64,000 nt of DNA from Lientehia sp934351765 (GTDB lineage: Bacteria; Bacillota; Clostridia; Lachnospirales; Lachnospiraceae): the NCBI RefSeq assembly GCF_052118925.1, contig NZ_JBQKGG010000013.1, forward strand, positions 1 through 64,000, given 5' to 3'. The notes beneath the pieces were generated by a model. It saw nothing but the letters and a program-made list of their open reading frames with translations, made no database searches and had not been told where the DNA came from. Within the stretch, counting starts at the first letter, position 1, and each line of letters opens with the position of its first letter. Positions 24,167-31,984 of the stretch are shown here, piece after piece. The translations under genes and the position numbers were made by a program.

Positions 24167-26047
24167 ATGACAAAGAAGCAGAAAAAAATGCTGATCCGCA
24201 TCATCATCACATCGGTTATGCTGATCGCGCTCCATTTCCTTCCGCTGACCGGTATTCCGCAGCTGATTGCCTATCTGGCCGCTTATGCGGTGATCGGATA
24301 TGACATTCTGAAAAAAGCCGGAAAGGGAATTTTAAACGGTCGTGTATTTGATGAGAACTTCCTGATGGCACTTGCCACGCTGGGGGCATTCTTCGTTGCC
24401 ATCTGGACAAAAAGCGGCGAGTATGTCGAAGGAATCGCCGTTATGCTCTTCTACCAGATCGGCGAACTCTTCCAGAGCTACGCCGTCGGAAAAAGCCGCA
24501 GGAACATCAGCGCTCTGATGGATATCCGCCCCGACTATGCCAACATCGAAGAGGACGGCTCCTTAAAGCAGGTGGATCCCGATGAGGTTGCTGTCGGCAG
24601 CATCATCGTAGTGCAGCCCGGCGAAAAGGTTCCCCTTGATGGTATCGTAATCAGCGGAGCTGCCAGCCTGAACACCAGCGCCTTAACCGGAGAGAGTCTT
24701 CCCCGCGATGTAAAGGAGGGCGATGAGATCATCAGCGGCTGTATCAACTTAAATGGTGTTCTGAGGATCCGTACAACCAAGGAATTCGGCGAATCCACCG
24801 TTTCCAGGATCCTGGATCTTGTGGAAAATGCAAGCTCCAGGAAGTCCCGATCCGAAGCCTTCATTTCCCGGTTTGCAAGGATCTATACTCCGGCTGTCTG
24901 TGCTGCCGCTCTGGCTCTTGCCATTTTTGTTCCGGTGATCCGGGTCATCTGCGGCATGGATCCCGCCTGGACTGACTGGATCTACCGTGCCTTAACCTTC
25001 CTGGTTGTAAGCTGCCCCTGTGCACTGGTCATCAGTATTCCCCTCAGCTTCTTTGCCGGAATCGGCGGTGCCAGCAAGGAGGGTATCCTCATTAAGGGCT
25101 CCAACTACCTGGAGGCCCTCGCCGATGCAGACTGCATCGTATTTGACAAGACCGGCACTCTGACCCAGGGTGTGTTTGAAGTGACCGGCGTTCACCATAA
25201 TGAAATGGAAAATGAAAAGCTGCTGGAGCTTGCAGCCCTGGCAGAATGTGCGTCCTCCCACCCCATCAGCAAGAGCCTCCAGCGAGCTTACGGAAAAGAA
25301 CTCGACCGCAGCCGCGTTTCCGATATTGAAGAAATCAGCGGCCACGGAATTACCGCAAGGGTAGACGGCCATGCCGTCGCCGCCGGAAACTCCAAGCTCA
25401 TGAAAAAGCTTGGGATCGATTACCACGACTGTCACAGCGTCGGAACCATCATCCACATGGCTGTTGACGGCAAATACGCCGGTCATATCGTGATCTCCGA
25501 TGTGATAAAGCCCCACTCCAGGGAAGCCCTCGCTTCCTTAAAGAAAGCAGGCGTAAAAAAGACCGTTATGCTGACCGGTGATTCCCAACGTGTGGCTGAT
25601 ACCGTAGCAAAGGAGCTTGGTGTTGACGAAGTCCGCAGCGAGCTGCTTCCCGCCGACAAGGTCAAGGAAGTCGAGAAGCTTCTTGCCGGCAGGAGCAAAC
25701 GCGAAAAGGTTGCCTTCGTGGGCGACGGCATCAACGATGCCCCCGTTCTGACCCGTGCTGACATCGGAATCGCCATGGGCGCCATGGGCTCCGATGCTGC
25801 TATCGAGGCAGCCGACATCGTTCTCATGGACGATGACCCGCTTCAGATCGCCAAGGCAATCAAAATTTCCAGAAAATGTATCGGCATCGTAAAGCAGAAC
25901 ATTGTATTTTCCCTGATCATCAAATTCGGCTGCCTGGCTCTCACCGCTGCCGGCATCACCAACATGTGGGCCGCCATCTTCGCCGATGTCGGCGTCATGA
26001 TCATTGCCGTATTAAATGCGATCCGCGCATTAAAATACAGAGAGTAA
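24167..26047 (+). CDS. P1B-type heavy-metal efflux ATPase (Zn/Cd/Co class)
   Basis: A 626-aa exporter. TGES-type actuator motif ALTGESLPRD, membrane metal site VVSCPCALVIS (CPC), phosphorylation site FDKTGTLTQG, the HP of CASSHPISKSL and GDGINDAPVL are all present. It has no N-terminal HMA domain, starting directly with membrane helices after the basic MTKKQKKML. The 72-aa HMA protein upstream probably supplies that function. CPC with this C-terminal pattern fits ZntA/CadA-type exporters. Control is likely by the divergent ArsR-AraC protein. A strong terminator follows. Confidence 0.92.
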   Translation: MTKKQKKMLIRIIITSVMLIALHFLPLTGIPQLIAYLAAYAVIGYDILKKAGKGILNGRVFDENFLMALATLGAFFVAIWTKSGEYVEGIAVMLFYQIGELFQSYAVGKSRRNISALMDIRPDYANIEEDGSLKQVDPDEVAVGSIIVVQPGEKVPLDGIVISGAASLNTSALTGESLPRDVKEGDEIISGCINLNGVLRIRTTKEFGESTVSRILDLVENASSRKSRSEAFISRFARIYTPAVCAAALALAIFVPVIRVICGMDPAWTDWIYRALTFLVVSCPCALVISIPLSFFAGIGGASKEGILIKGSNYLEALADADCIVFDKTGTLTQGVFEVTGVHHNEMENEKLLELAALAECASSHPISKSLQRAYGKELDRSRVSDIEEISGHGITARVDGHAVAAGNSKLMKKLGIDYHDCHSVGTIIHMAVDGKYAGHIVISDVIKPHSREALASLKKAGVKKTVMLTGDSQRVADTVAKELGVDEVRSELLPADKVKEVEKLLAGRSKREKVAFVGDGINDAPVLTRADIGIAMGAMGSDAAIEAADIVLMDDDPLQIAKAIKISRKCIGIVKQNIVFSLIIKFGCLALTAAGITNMWAAIFADVGVMIIAVLNAIRALKYRE

Positions 26048-26143
26048 CGCCTGTGCTCCGATTGAATCAGGGACATTGGGAGAATCGAAATTTTTCAAGG
26101 ATATTCTCTTCTCAAAGACACAATTTAAAATCATTCTACGATG

Positions 26144-26179
26144 GAGTCAGTCCTCACTTCCGGGACTGGCTCTTTTTTT
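26144..26179 (+). terminator. Terminator after the P1B ATPase gene
   Basis: GAGTCAGTCC (26144-26153) pairs with GGACTGGCTC (26163-26172) with one G-U; seven Ts follow. Confidence 0.85.
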
Positions 26180-26282
26180 AACAAAACTTATACAATCTTA
26201 GTTTCGATTGCAGGACACTTTTCCCCACTTAATACTTTTGGCGGTATTATCTCTTTGCAAGAAAGAAATGAGGTGAACAGTT

Positions 26283-26474
26283 ATGAGCATTACAAATGTA
26301 GCGAGAAGATTTGAACAGAGATTTGACGCAAAAGCGGAGCACTTTATCTGGCATCATCCGCTGCTTGGCTTCATCTACATCTTTGTTGGAATGCCATTAC
26401 TTGTTTTGACGTGTGTCTGCATCAGTACAATCGTTATCGCCTTTCCAATGGCATGCATTTTAGGTTACTTGTAA
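26283..26474 (+). CDS. Small membrane protein at the head of the kdp operon
   Basis: A 63-aa protein with a polar first half (MSITNVARRFEQRFDAKAEHF) and one or two hydrophobic segments (HPLLGFIYIFVGMPLLVLTCVCISTIVIAFPMA). AATGAGGTG precedes the ATG. No family is recognised. It is the first gene after the terminator and runs into kdpF with a 97-base gap that contains a 7-bp hairpin (CATCTTT/AAAGATG, 26483-26505). Its position suggests an accessory subunit or regulatory peptide of the potassium pump. Confidence 0.55.
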   Translation: MSITNVARRFEQRFDAKAEHFIWHHPLLGFIYIFVGMPLLVLTCVCISTIVIAFPMACILGYL

Positions 26475-26571
26475 TCTTTATTTCATCTTTAAATGCACAA
26501 AAGATGATTAATGCCATTTTTAGAGGAAAGGTTTTATGATATTGGGAACATCAAAAAGGAGGAAGAATCTT

Positions 26572-26664
26572 ATGCAAATACTAATTGCACTCATAGGTGT
26601 ATGTGCGGCAGCAATGCTGCTGTGGTATATCTATATTTTAATGAAGGGAGATGATCAGGCATGA
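26572..26664 (+). CDS. kdpF: KdpF-like small subunit
   Basis: A 30-aa single-helix peptide starting MQILIALIGVCAAAMLLWYI and ending in a charged tail (LMKGDDQA). It sits directly before kdpA, and its stop overlaps the kdpA start as ATGA. AAGGAGGAAGAATCTT precedes the ATG. KdpF stabilises the KdpABC complex in other bacteria, and size, topology and position fit. An in-frame upstream ATG at 26536 would add 12 residues but is less well placed. Confidence 0.75.
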   Translation: MQILIALIGVCAAAMLLWYIYILMKGDDQA

Positions 26665-28475
26665 GCACCATAATTCAGTATGTTTTATACCTTGCCATTC
26701 TGGTTGTTCTGGCAATTCCGCTGGGCTCTTACATAAAAAAAGTTATGAGTGGCGAGAAAACCTTTTTGTGCAAAATTCTCACACCGTGCGAAAACCTTGT
26801 TTACAGGGTTCTGCGTGTAGACAAAGAAGAACAGATGACATGGAAAAAATATGCGGTAAGTGTATTGATCTTTTCCGGTATCGGACTCTCTTTTTTGTTC
26901 CTTCTTCAACTATTACAGGGCTTTCTTCCCGGAAACCCGCAGCATCTTCCCGGTGTGAAATGGGATTTGGCATTTAATACTTCTGCAAGTTTCATTACCA
27001 ATACAAACTGGCAGGCGTATTCCGGTGAATCCACATTAAGTTATCTCACCCAGGCTTTAGGTCTGACTGTTCAGAACTTTGTTTCCGCAGCCACTGGCAT
27101 CGCCGTTCTGTTTGCTCTGATCCGTGGCTTTACCAAAGTGAAATCCTCAGGAGTCGGAAACTTCTGGGTGGACTTGACACGCATTGTCATTCACATCCTG
27201 CTCCCGCTGAATCTTGTCATTTCTCTGTTGCTGGCAGGCGGCGGTGTAATCCAAAACCTGAAAAGTGCAGAAACCGTATCTCTTGTAGAACCGATTGCCA
27301 TCAATGCGGAAGGTGAAATTCTGAAGGATGCGGTCATTGATCCAGACACTGAAACCGTCACTGTAGATGGCAAAATCGTTTCGGATGCACAGATCATCAG
27401 CGAGCAGTTCGTCCCCATGGGACCGGCAGCCAGTCAGGTTGCAATCAAACAGACCGGCACCAATGGCGGCGGTTATATGGGCGTCAATTCCGCACATCCA
27501 TTGGAAAACCCTAATGCCTTTACCAATTTGATTGAAATGATTTCCATTCTCCTGATTCCGGCGGCTCTGTGCTTCACATTCGGCTCTGCGGTAAAAAACA
27601 AAAAGCAGGGGATTGCAATCTTTATGGCAATGTTCCTTTGCCTGATTATTGCATTGAGCTGCATCGCTGTCTCCGAACATACCGGCACATCCCAGCTTGC
27701 ACAGGACGGCGCAGTCAATCTGTCAATGACCGAACAGGCAGGTGGCAATATGGAAGGAAAAGAGTCCCGCTTCGGCATTGCAGCGTCCTCTACCTGGGCA
27801 GCCTTCACCACCGCGGCTTCCAACGGCTCTGTAAACTCCATGCATGACAGCTACACGCCCCTTGCCGGTATGGTGACTATGCTGCTGATGCAGCTTGGCG
27901 AGGTTATTTTCGGCGGCGTGGGCTGTGGCCTTTACGGTATGCTTGCGTTTGCCATTCTGGCAGTGTTCATTGCCGGTCTGATGGTAGGCCGTACTCCAGA
28001 ATTCCTTGGTAAGAAAATTGAGCCTTATGAGATGAAATGGTCGGTACTGGTTTGTCTTGCAACGCCCATTGCAATTCTGGTCGGCAGTGGTCTTGCCGCT
28101 GTAGTGCCCTCTGTCATGAATAGCCTGAACAACGGCGGCGCCCACGGTTTCTCTGAAATGCTGTATGCCTACTCATCCTGTGGCGGCAATAACGGCTCTG
28201 CCTTTGCCGGTTTCAATGCGAATACCGTATTTTTGAATGTAAGTCTGGGACTGATGATGCTCTTTGCCCGGTTTCTGCCCATCATCGGCACACTTGCAAT
28301 CGCAGGTAGTCTGGCCGGAAAAAAGAAAATTGCCACGACTGCCGGCACCTTGTCTACGACAAATGGAGTGTTTGTTTTCCTGCTGATTGTTGTGGTATTG
28401 CTGATCGGTGCGCTGAGCTTCTTCCCGGCACTTGCCCTTGGTCCACTTGCTGAGTTCTTTGGCAGCATTGCGTAA
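26661..28475 (+). CDS. kdpA: Potassium-transporting ATPase subunit KdpA
   Basis: A 604-aa channel-like subunit that binds and passes K+ for the pump. Recognised by NFVSAATGIAVLFALIRGF, the filter segment KQTGTNGGGYMGVNSAHPLENPN and SSCGGNNGSAFAGFNANT. It is about 40 residues longer than the usual 560: an acidic insert between the INAEGEIL and PMGPAASQ parts (about residues 215-250) enlarges an extracytoplasmic loop. Ten or so membrane segments are evident. Operon order kdpF-kdpA-kdpB-kdpC is standard. Confidence 0.96.
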   Translation: MSTIIQYVLYLAILVVLAIPLGSYIKKVMSGEKTFLCKILTPCENLVYRVLRVDKEEQMTWKKYAVSVLIFSGIGLSFLFLLQLLQGFLPGNPQHLPGVKWDLAFNTSASFITNTNWQAYSGESTLSYLTQALGLTVQNFVSAATGIAVLFALIRGFTKVKSSGVGNFWVDLTRIVIHILLPLNLVISLLLAGGGVIQNLKSAETVSLVEPIAINAEGEILKDAVIDPDTETVTVDGKIVSDAQIISEQFVPMGPAASQVAIKQTGTNGGGYMGVNSAHPLENPNAFTNLIEMISILLIPAALCFTFGSAVKNKKQGIAIFMAMFLCLIIALSCIAVSEHTGTSQLAQDGAVNLSMTEQAGGNMEGKESRFGIAASSTWAAFTTAASNGSVNSMHDSYTPLAGMVTMLLMQLGEVIFGGVGCGLYGMLAFAILAVFIAGLMVGRTPEFLGKKIEPYEMKWSVLVCLATPIAILVGSGLAAVVPSVMNSLNNGGAHGFSEMLYAYSSCGGNNGSAFAGFNANTVFLNVSLGLMMLFARFLPIIGTLAIAGSLAGKKKIATTAGTLSTTNGVFVFLLIVVVLLIGALSFFPALALGPLAEFFGSIA

Positions 28476-28490
28476 AGGAGGTTTACAGAT

Positions 28491-30560
28491 ATGAGTACAA
28501 AACAGAAAAGTGCTTTTGCCGACCGGAAAATGCTCGGCAGGGCAATTAAAGATTCTTTTGTGAAATTAAGTCCGAAAACACAGGCAAAAAACCCGGTCAT
28601 GTTTCTGGTTTTTGTGTCTGCGATCTTGACCAGCAGCCTTTGGGTGGTGTCCCTGTTCGGGTTGAAGGATGCTCCAAGCGGATATACACTGGCGATTGCC
28701 GTTATCCTTTGGTTTACCGTATTATTTGCCAACTTTGCCGAGGCCATTGCAGAAGGCCGCGGTAAAGCACAGGCAGATTCTCTCCGGGCATCCCGTAAGG
28801 ATGTGGACGCACATAGAATTCCCTCCGTATCGCAGAAGGACAGCGTGACCGTGGTTCCCTCCACCTTGCTGAAAAAGGGGGACCTGGTGATCGTCAAAGC
28901 CGGCGAGCAGATTCCGGCAGACGGCGAAGTCGTAGAAGGTGCGGCATCTGTGGATGAAAGCGCCATCACCGGAGAATCCGCTCCTGTAATTCGTGAGGCA
29001 GGCGGCGACCGCAGCGCTGTGACCGGCGGCACCACGGTACTGTCGGACTGGATTCTTGTCAGAGTAACCAACGAAGCCGGAGAAAGTTTTCTGGACAAAA
29101 TGATTGCGATGGTAGAAGGTGCTGCCCGGAAAAAGACGCCCAACGAAATTGCTTTGCAGATTTTTCTGGTAGCCTTGTCCATCATCTTTATTTTGGTGAC
29201 AGTCTCCCTCTACACTTATTCCATTTTTTCTGCAAAGCTGGCAGGAATTGAGAATCCAACCTCTGTAACAACTCTGGTAGCGCTGCTGGTATGCCTTGCT
29301 CCTACTACCATTGGTGCATTACTTTCCTCCATCGGTATTGCCGGTATGTCAAGGCTGAATCAGGCAAATGTTCTGGCTATGAGTGGACGTGCCATTGAAG
29401 CTGCCGGGGATGTAGACATCCTGATGTTAGATAAAACAGGAACCATCACCCTGGGCAATCGGCAGGCATCGGAATTCATTCCGGTGGATGGCGTAGATGT
29501 TCAGGAACTGGCAGATGCCGCTCAGCTTTCTTCTCTGGCAGATGAAACCCCTGAGGGCAGAAGCGTTGTTGTGCTGGCAAAGGAGCAATTTGGAATTCGG
29601 GGAAGAAGCCTTCAGAATAAGAATCTGCACTTTATCCCCTTTACTGCCGTGACCCGTATGAGTGGTGTAGACTTTGACGGAAACGAAATCCGTAAGGGTG
29701 CAGCAGATGCCATACAGAGTTATGTGACTCACGCAGGCGGTACGTATTCCCCGGACTGTGATCGAGTTGTCAAATCGATTGCATCCAAGGGCGGCACACC
29801 TCTGGTTGTGGCAAAGAATCACAAGATTCTCGGAGTTATCTATCTGAAGGATATTATCAAGCAGGGCGTGAAAGAGAAATTCGCAGACCTACGGAAAATG
29901 GGAATCAAGACCATTATGATCACCGGTGACAATCCAATCACGGCTGCGGCCATCGCTGCCGAGGCCGGTGTGGATGACTTCCTTGCGGAAGCAACACCGG
30001 AAGGAAAGCTGGCAATGATTCGTGATTTTCAGTCCAAGGGACATTTGGTTGCCATGACCGGCGACGGCACAAATGATGCTCCGGCTCTGGCACAGGCAGA
30101 CGTTGCAGTTGCCATGAACAGCGGCACACAGGCAGCAAAAGAAGCAGGCAACATGGTGGATCTGGACTCTTCTCCCACAAAGCTCATCGATATTGTACGC
30201 ATTGGTAAACAGCTTTTGATGACACGAGGCAGCCTGACCACCTTCTCCATCGCCAATGATGTGGCAAAATATTTTGCCATTATTCCGGCACTGTTTATGG
30301 GACTTTATCCTGGTTTGTCTGCTCTGAATATTATGGGACTGCATTCCCCGCAAAGTGCTGTCCTCTCTGCGATTATTTATAATGCACTCATCATTATTGC
30401 GCTCATTCCATTGGCGCTGAAAGGTGTGAAATACCGTGAAGTTTCCGCCGGAAAACTGCTGTCTCGGAACCTGTTGGTTTATGGTCTGGGCGGTCTGGCG
30501 GCTCCATTTATCTTTGTGAAACTGATTGATGTTCTGCTGGTCTTTACCGGGCTGATTTGA
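28491..30560 (+). CDS. kdpB: Potassium-transporting ATPase ATP-binding subunit KdpB
   Basis: A 689-aa P1A-type ATPase that drives the pump. AITGESAPVIRE, MLDKTGTITLGNR, MITGDNPITAAAIAAEAGVDDFLAEATPEGK and MTGDGTNDAPALAQADVAVAMNSGTQAAKEAGNMVDLDS are intact. Seven or so membrane helices and the expected length agree. The start is 15 bases after kdpA, behind AAAGGAGG. Confidence 0.97.
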   Translation: MSTKQKSAFADRKMLGRAIKDSFVKLSPKTQAKNPVMFLVFVSAILTSSLWVVSLFGLKDAPSGYTLAIAVILWFTVLFANFAEAIAEGRGKAQADSLRASRKDVDAHRIPSVSQKDSVTVVPSTLLKKGDLVIVKAGEQIPADGEVVEGAASVDESAITGESAPVIREAGGDRSAVTGGTTVLSDWILVRVTNEAGESFLDKMIAMVEGAARKKTPNEIALQIFLVALSIIFILVTVSLYTYSIFSAKLAGIENPTSVTTLVALLVCLAPTTIGALLSSIGIAGMSRLNQANVLAMSGRAIEAAGDVDILMLDKTGTITLGNRQASEFIPVDGVDVQELADAAQLSSLADETPEGRSVVVLAKEQFGIRGRSLQNKNLHFIPFTAVTRMSGVDFDGNEIRKGAADAIQSYVTHAGGTYSPDCDRVVKSIASKGGTPLVVAKNHKILGVIYLKDIIKQGVKEKFADLRKMGIKTIMITGDNPITAAAIAAEAGVDDFLAEATPEGKLAMIRDFQSKGHLVAMTGDGTNDAPALAQADVAVAMNSGTQAAKEAGNMVDLDSSPTKLIDIVRIGKQLLMTRGSLTTFSIANDVAKYFAIIPALFMGLYPGLSALNIMGLHSPQSAVLSAIIYNALIIIALIPLALKGVKYREVSAGKLLSRNLLVYGLGGLAAPFIFVKLIDVLLVFTGLI

Positions 30561-30573
30561 GGAGGTATCTGTC

Positions 30574-31182
30574 ATGAAAACAATAAAAAATGTACTGCCG
30601 AAAGCGGCAATGATCTTTCTGATTTTTACACTGCTGTGCGGCGTGGTTTATACAGGCATTGTCACAGGAATTGCTCAGCTTATTTTCCCGTCCAATGCCA
30701 ATGGAAGCATCATTGAAGTAGATGGAAAAAAATATGGCTGTGAATTACTTGGGCAGCAATATACAGATGACGCCCATATGTGGGGGCGTATTATGAATAT
30801 TGATGTTTCAACCTATACGGATGAAAACGGAAAGGCACTGATGTATGCCGCTCCCTCCAACCTCTCTCCGGCAAGTGAGGAATATGCACAGCTTGTGGCA
30901 GAGCGTGTAGAAAAGCTCCGGGCTGCTGACCCGGCCATGAACGATACTGCCGTTCCTGTGGACCTTGTTACCTGTTCCGGCAGTGGGCTTGATCCCCATA
31001 TTTCCCCGGCAGCAGCGGAGTATCAGGTAGCACGCATTGCAAAGGCAAATAATATGACCGAAGATGAAGTACGTAAAATCATCCAGAAGTGTACCGACGG
31101 ACGATTCCTTGGCATCTTTGGCGAGGAGACCGTCAATGTACTGGAGGTCAATCTGATGCTGGACGGTATCCTGAAAAAATGA
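30574..31182 (+). CDS. kdpC: Potassium-transporting ATPase subunit KdpC
   Basis: A 202-aa single-span subunit. The N-terminal helix (AAMIFLIFTLLCGVVYTGIVTGIAQLIFP) is followed by an extracytoplasmic domain with the family block PVDLVTCSGSGLDPHISPAAAEYQVARIAKAN. It joins KdpA and KdpB and raises ATP affinity. It ends the structural part of the operon; the next gene starts about 210 bases on. Confidence 0.95.
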   Translation: MKTIKNVLPKAAMIFLIFTLLCGVVYTGIVTGIAQLIFPSNANGSIIEVDGKKYGCELLGQQYTDDAHMWGRIMNIDVSTYTDENGKALMYAAPSNLSPASEEYAQLVAERVEKLRAADPAMNDTAVPVDLVTCSGSGLDPHISPAAAEYQVARIAKANNMTEDEVRKIIQKCTDGRFLGIFGEETVNVLEVNLMLDGILKK

Positions 31183-31393
31183 AGTGAACCCAGCAAAATT
31201 ATGCTTTCCAGTGCAAACTCATGCTAACAGAGAATCCTTTCCGTATCTTTAGACGGTCTTAATACGGATTCGTCTTCTCTTGTACACTCTTTACCCACTT
31301 TGATCTATGATTGATTAAAAACAAATAAAGGGACTTAAAAGAAACTTGCAATTATGAGAGTGGTGCTGTCAAAAAGAAGTTGGAGGTAAGCCC

Positions 31394-31912
31394 ATGAAGA
31401 TCGTTCTTTTGCTTGTAAGCACATCAGCTGTATTTATTTTTGGCTATTTTCTGATGAAAAAGCTGGATGCTTTTCTGGAAAACAATTGGAATGGGCAGGA
31501 TCATCTCCTGACTTACGATGAAAACAGTTTGCGAATTGGTTTTTCTAACCCCTTCATAGCAGACAGCCTCTCAGATGTTTTCGAAGCTTACGGAAAACAG
31601 CATCCGGATGTCTCTATCCATATTCTCAGCGGGGAAGACTGGGAGCTATGCGAAGAACTGGAAATGCACAGATTGGATATGATTTTTTTACCGGAAAATA
31701 CCATTGTATCAGAAATGACTCTTTATCATGCACGGACGCTATTTCTTTGCTGCTCCCCGGTTCTGATGAAATATACTGACTTGCCCATTGACCCGATCAC
31801 CCAGAATCCCATTACGCAAAAAGCACTGTGGAGGAATTCGGAAAAATCATCCGTAATCAATTCTTTTGCCGGATACCTGAACCGATTTGCCGTAAATCAG
31901 TCGCAGATGTAA
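31394..31912 (+). CDS. Membrane-anchored LysR-effector-domain-like protein in the kdp cluster
   Basis: A 172-aa protein with an N-terminal membrane anchor (MKIVLLLVSTSAVFIFGYFLM) followed by LRIGFSNPFIADSLSDVFEAYGKQHPDVSIHILSGEDWELCEELEMHRLDMIFLPE. This is the opening lobe pattern of the LysR substrate-binding domain. No helix-turn-helix precedes it, so it is not a LysR regulator. The domain is short, roughly one lobe. It sits between kdpC and kdpD with TTGGAGG before the ATG. It may be a periplasmic-side sensor partner of KdpD, or a remnant. That role is inference. Confidence 0.55.
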   Translation: MKIVLLLVSTSAVFIFGYFLMKKLDAFLENNWNGQDHLLTYDENSLRIGFSNPFIADSLSDVFEAYGKQHPDVSIHILSGEDWELCEELEMHRLDMIFLPENTIVSEMTLYHARTLFLCCSPVLMKYTDLPIDPITQNPITQKALWRNSEKSSVINSFAGYLNRFAVNQSQM

Positions 31913-31926
31913 ATGTTGATCTTGTG

Positions 31927-31935
31927 TGTTATAAT
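31927..31935 (+). promoter_or_regulatory. Extended -10 promoter candidate for kdpDE
   Basis: TGTTATAAT (TG one base before a perfect TATAAT at 31930-31935) lies 50 bases before kdpD, allowing kdpDE expression independent of kdpFABC. No good -35 is seen, as usual for extended -10 sites. Confidence 0.45.
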
Positions 31936-31984
31936 GGAAAAAGAGAGAGCGCTCTTACTTAAATGACGGATAGGAAGGGATAAA

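Noticed and set aside
26180..26283. ydaO-type c-di-AMP riboswitch before the kdp cluster
   Set aside because: The gap is about 100 bases, too short for that aptamer, and lacks its conserved blocks. c-di-AMP control is more likely through KdpD.
31394..31912. Full LysR-type transcriptional regulator
   Set aside because: No helix-turn-helix domain; a membrane anchor takes its place and the effector part is only about one lobe.
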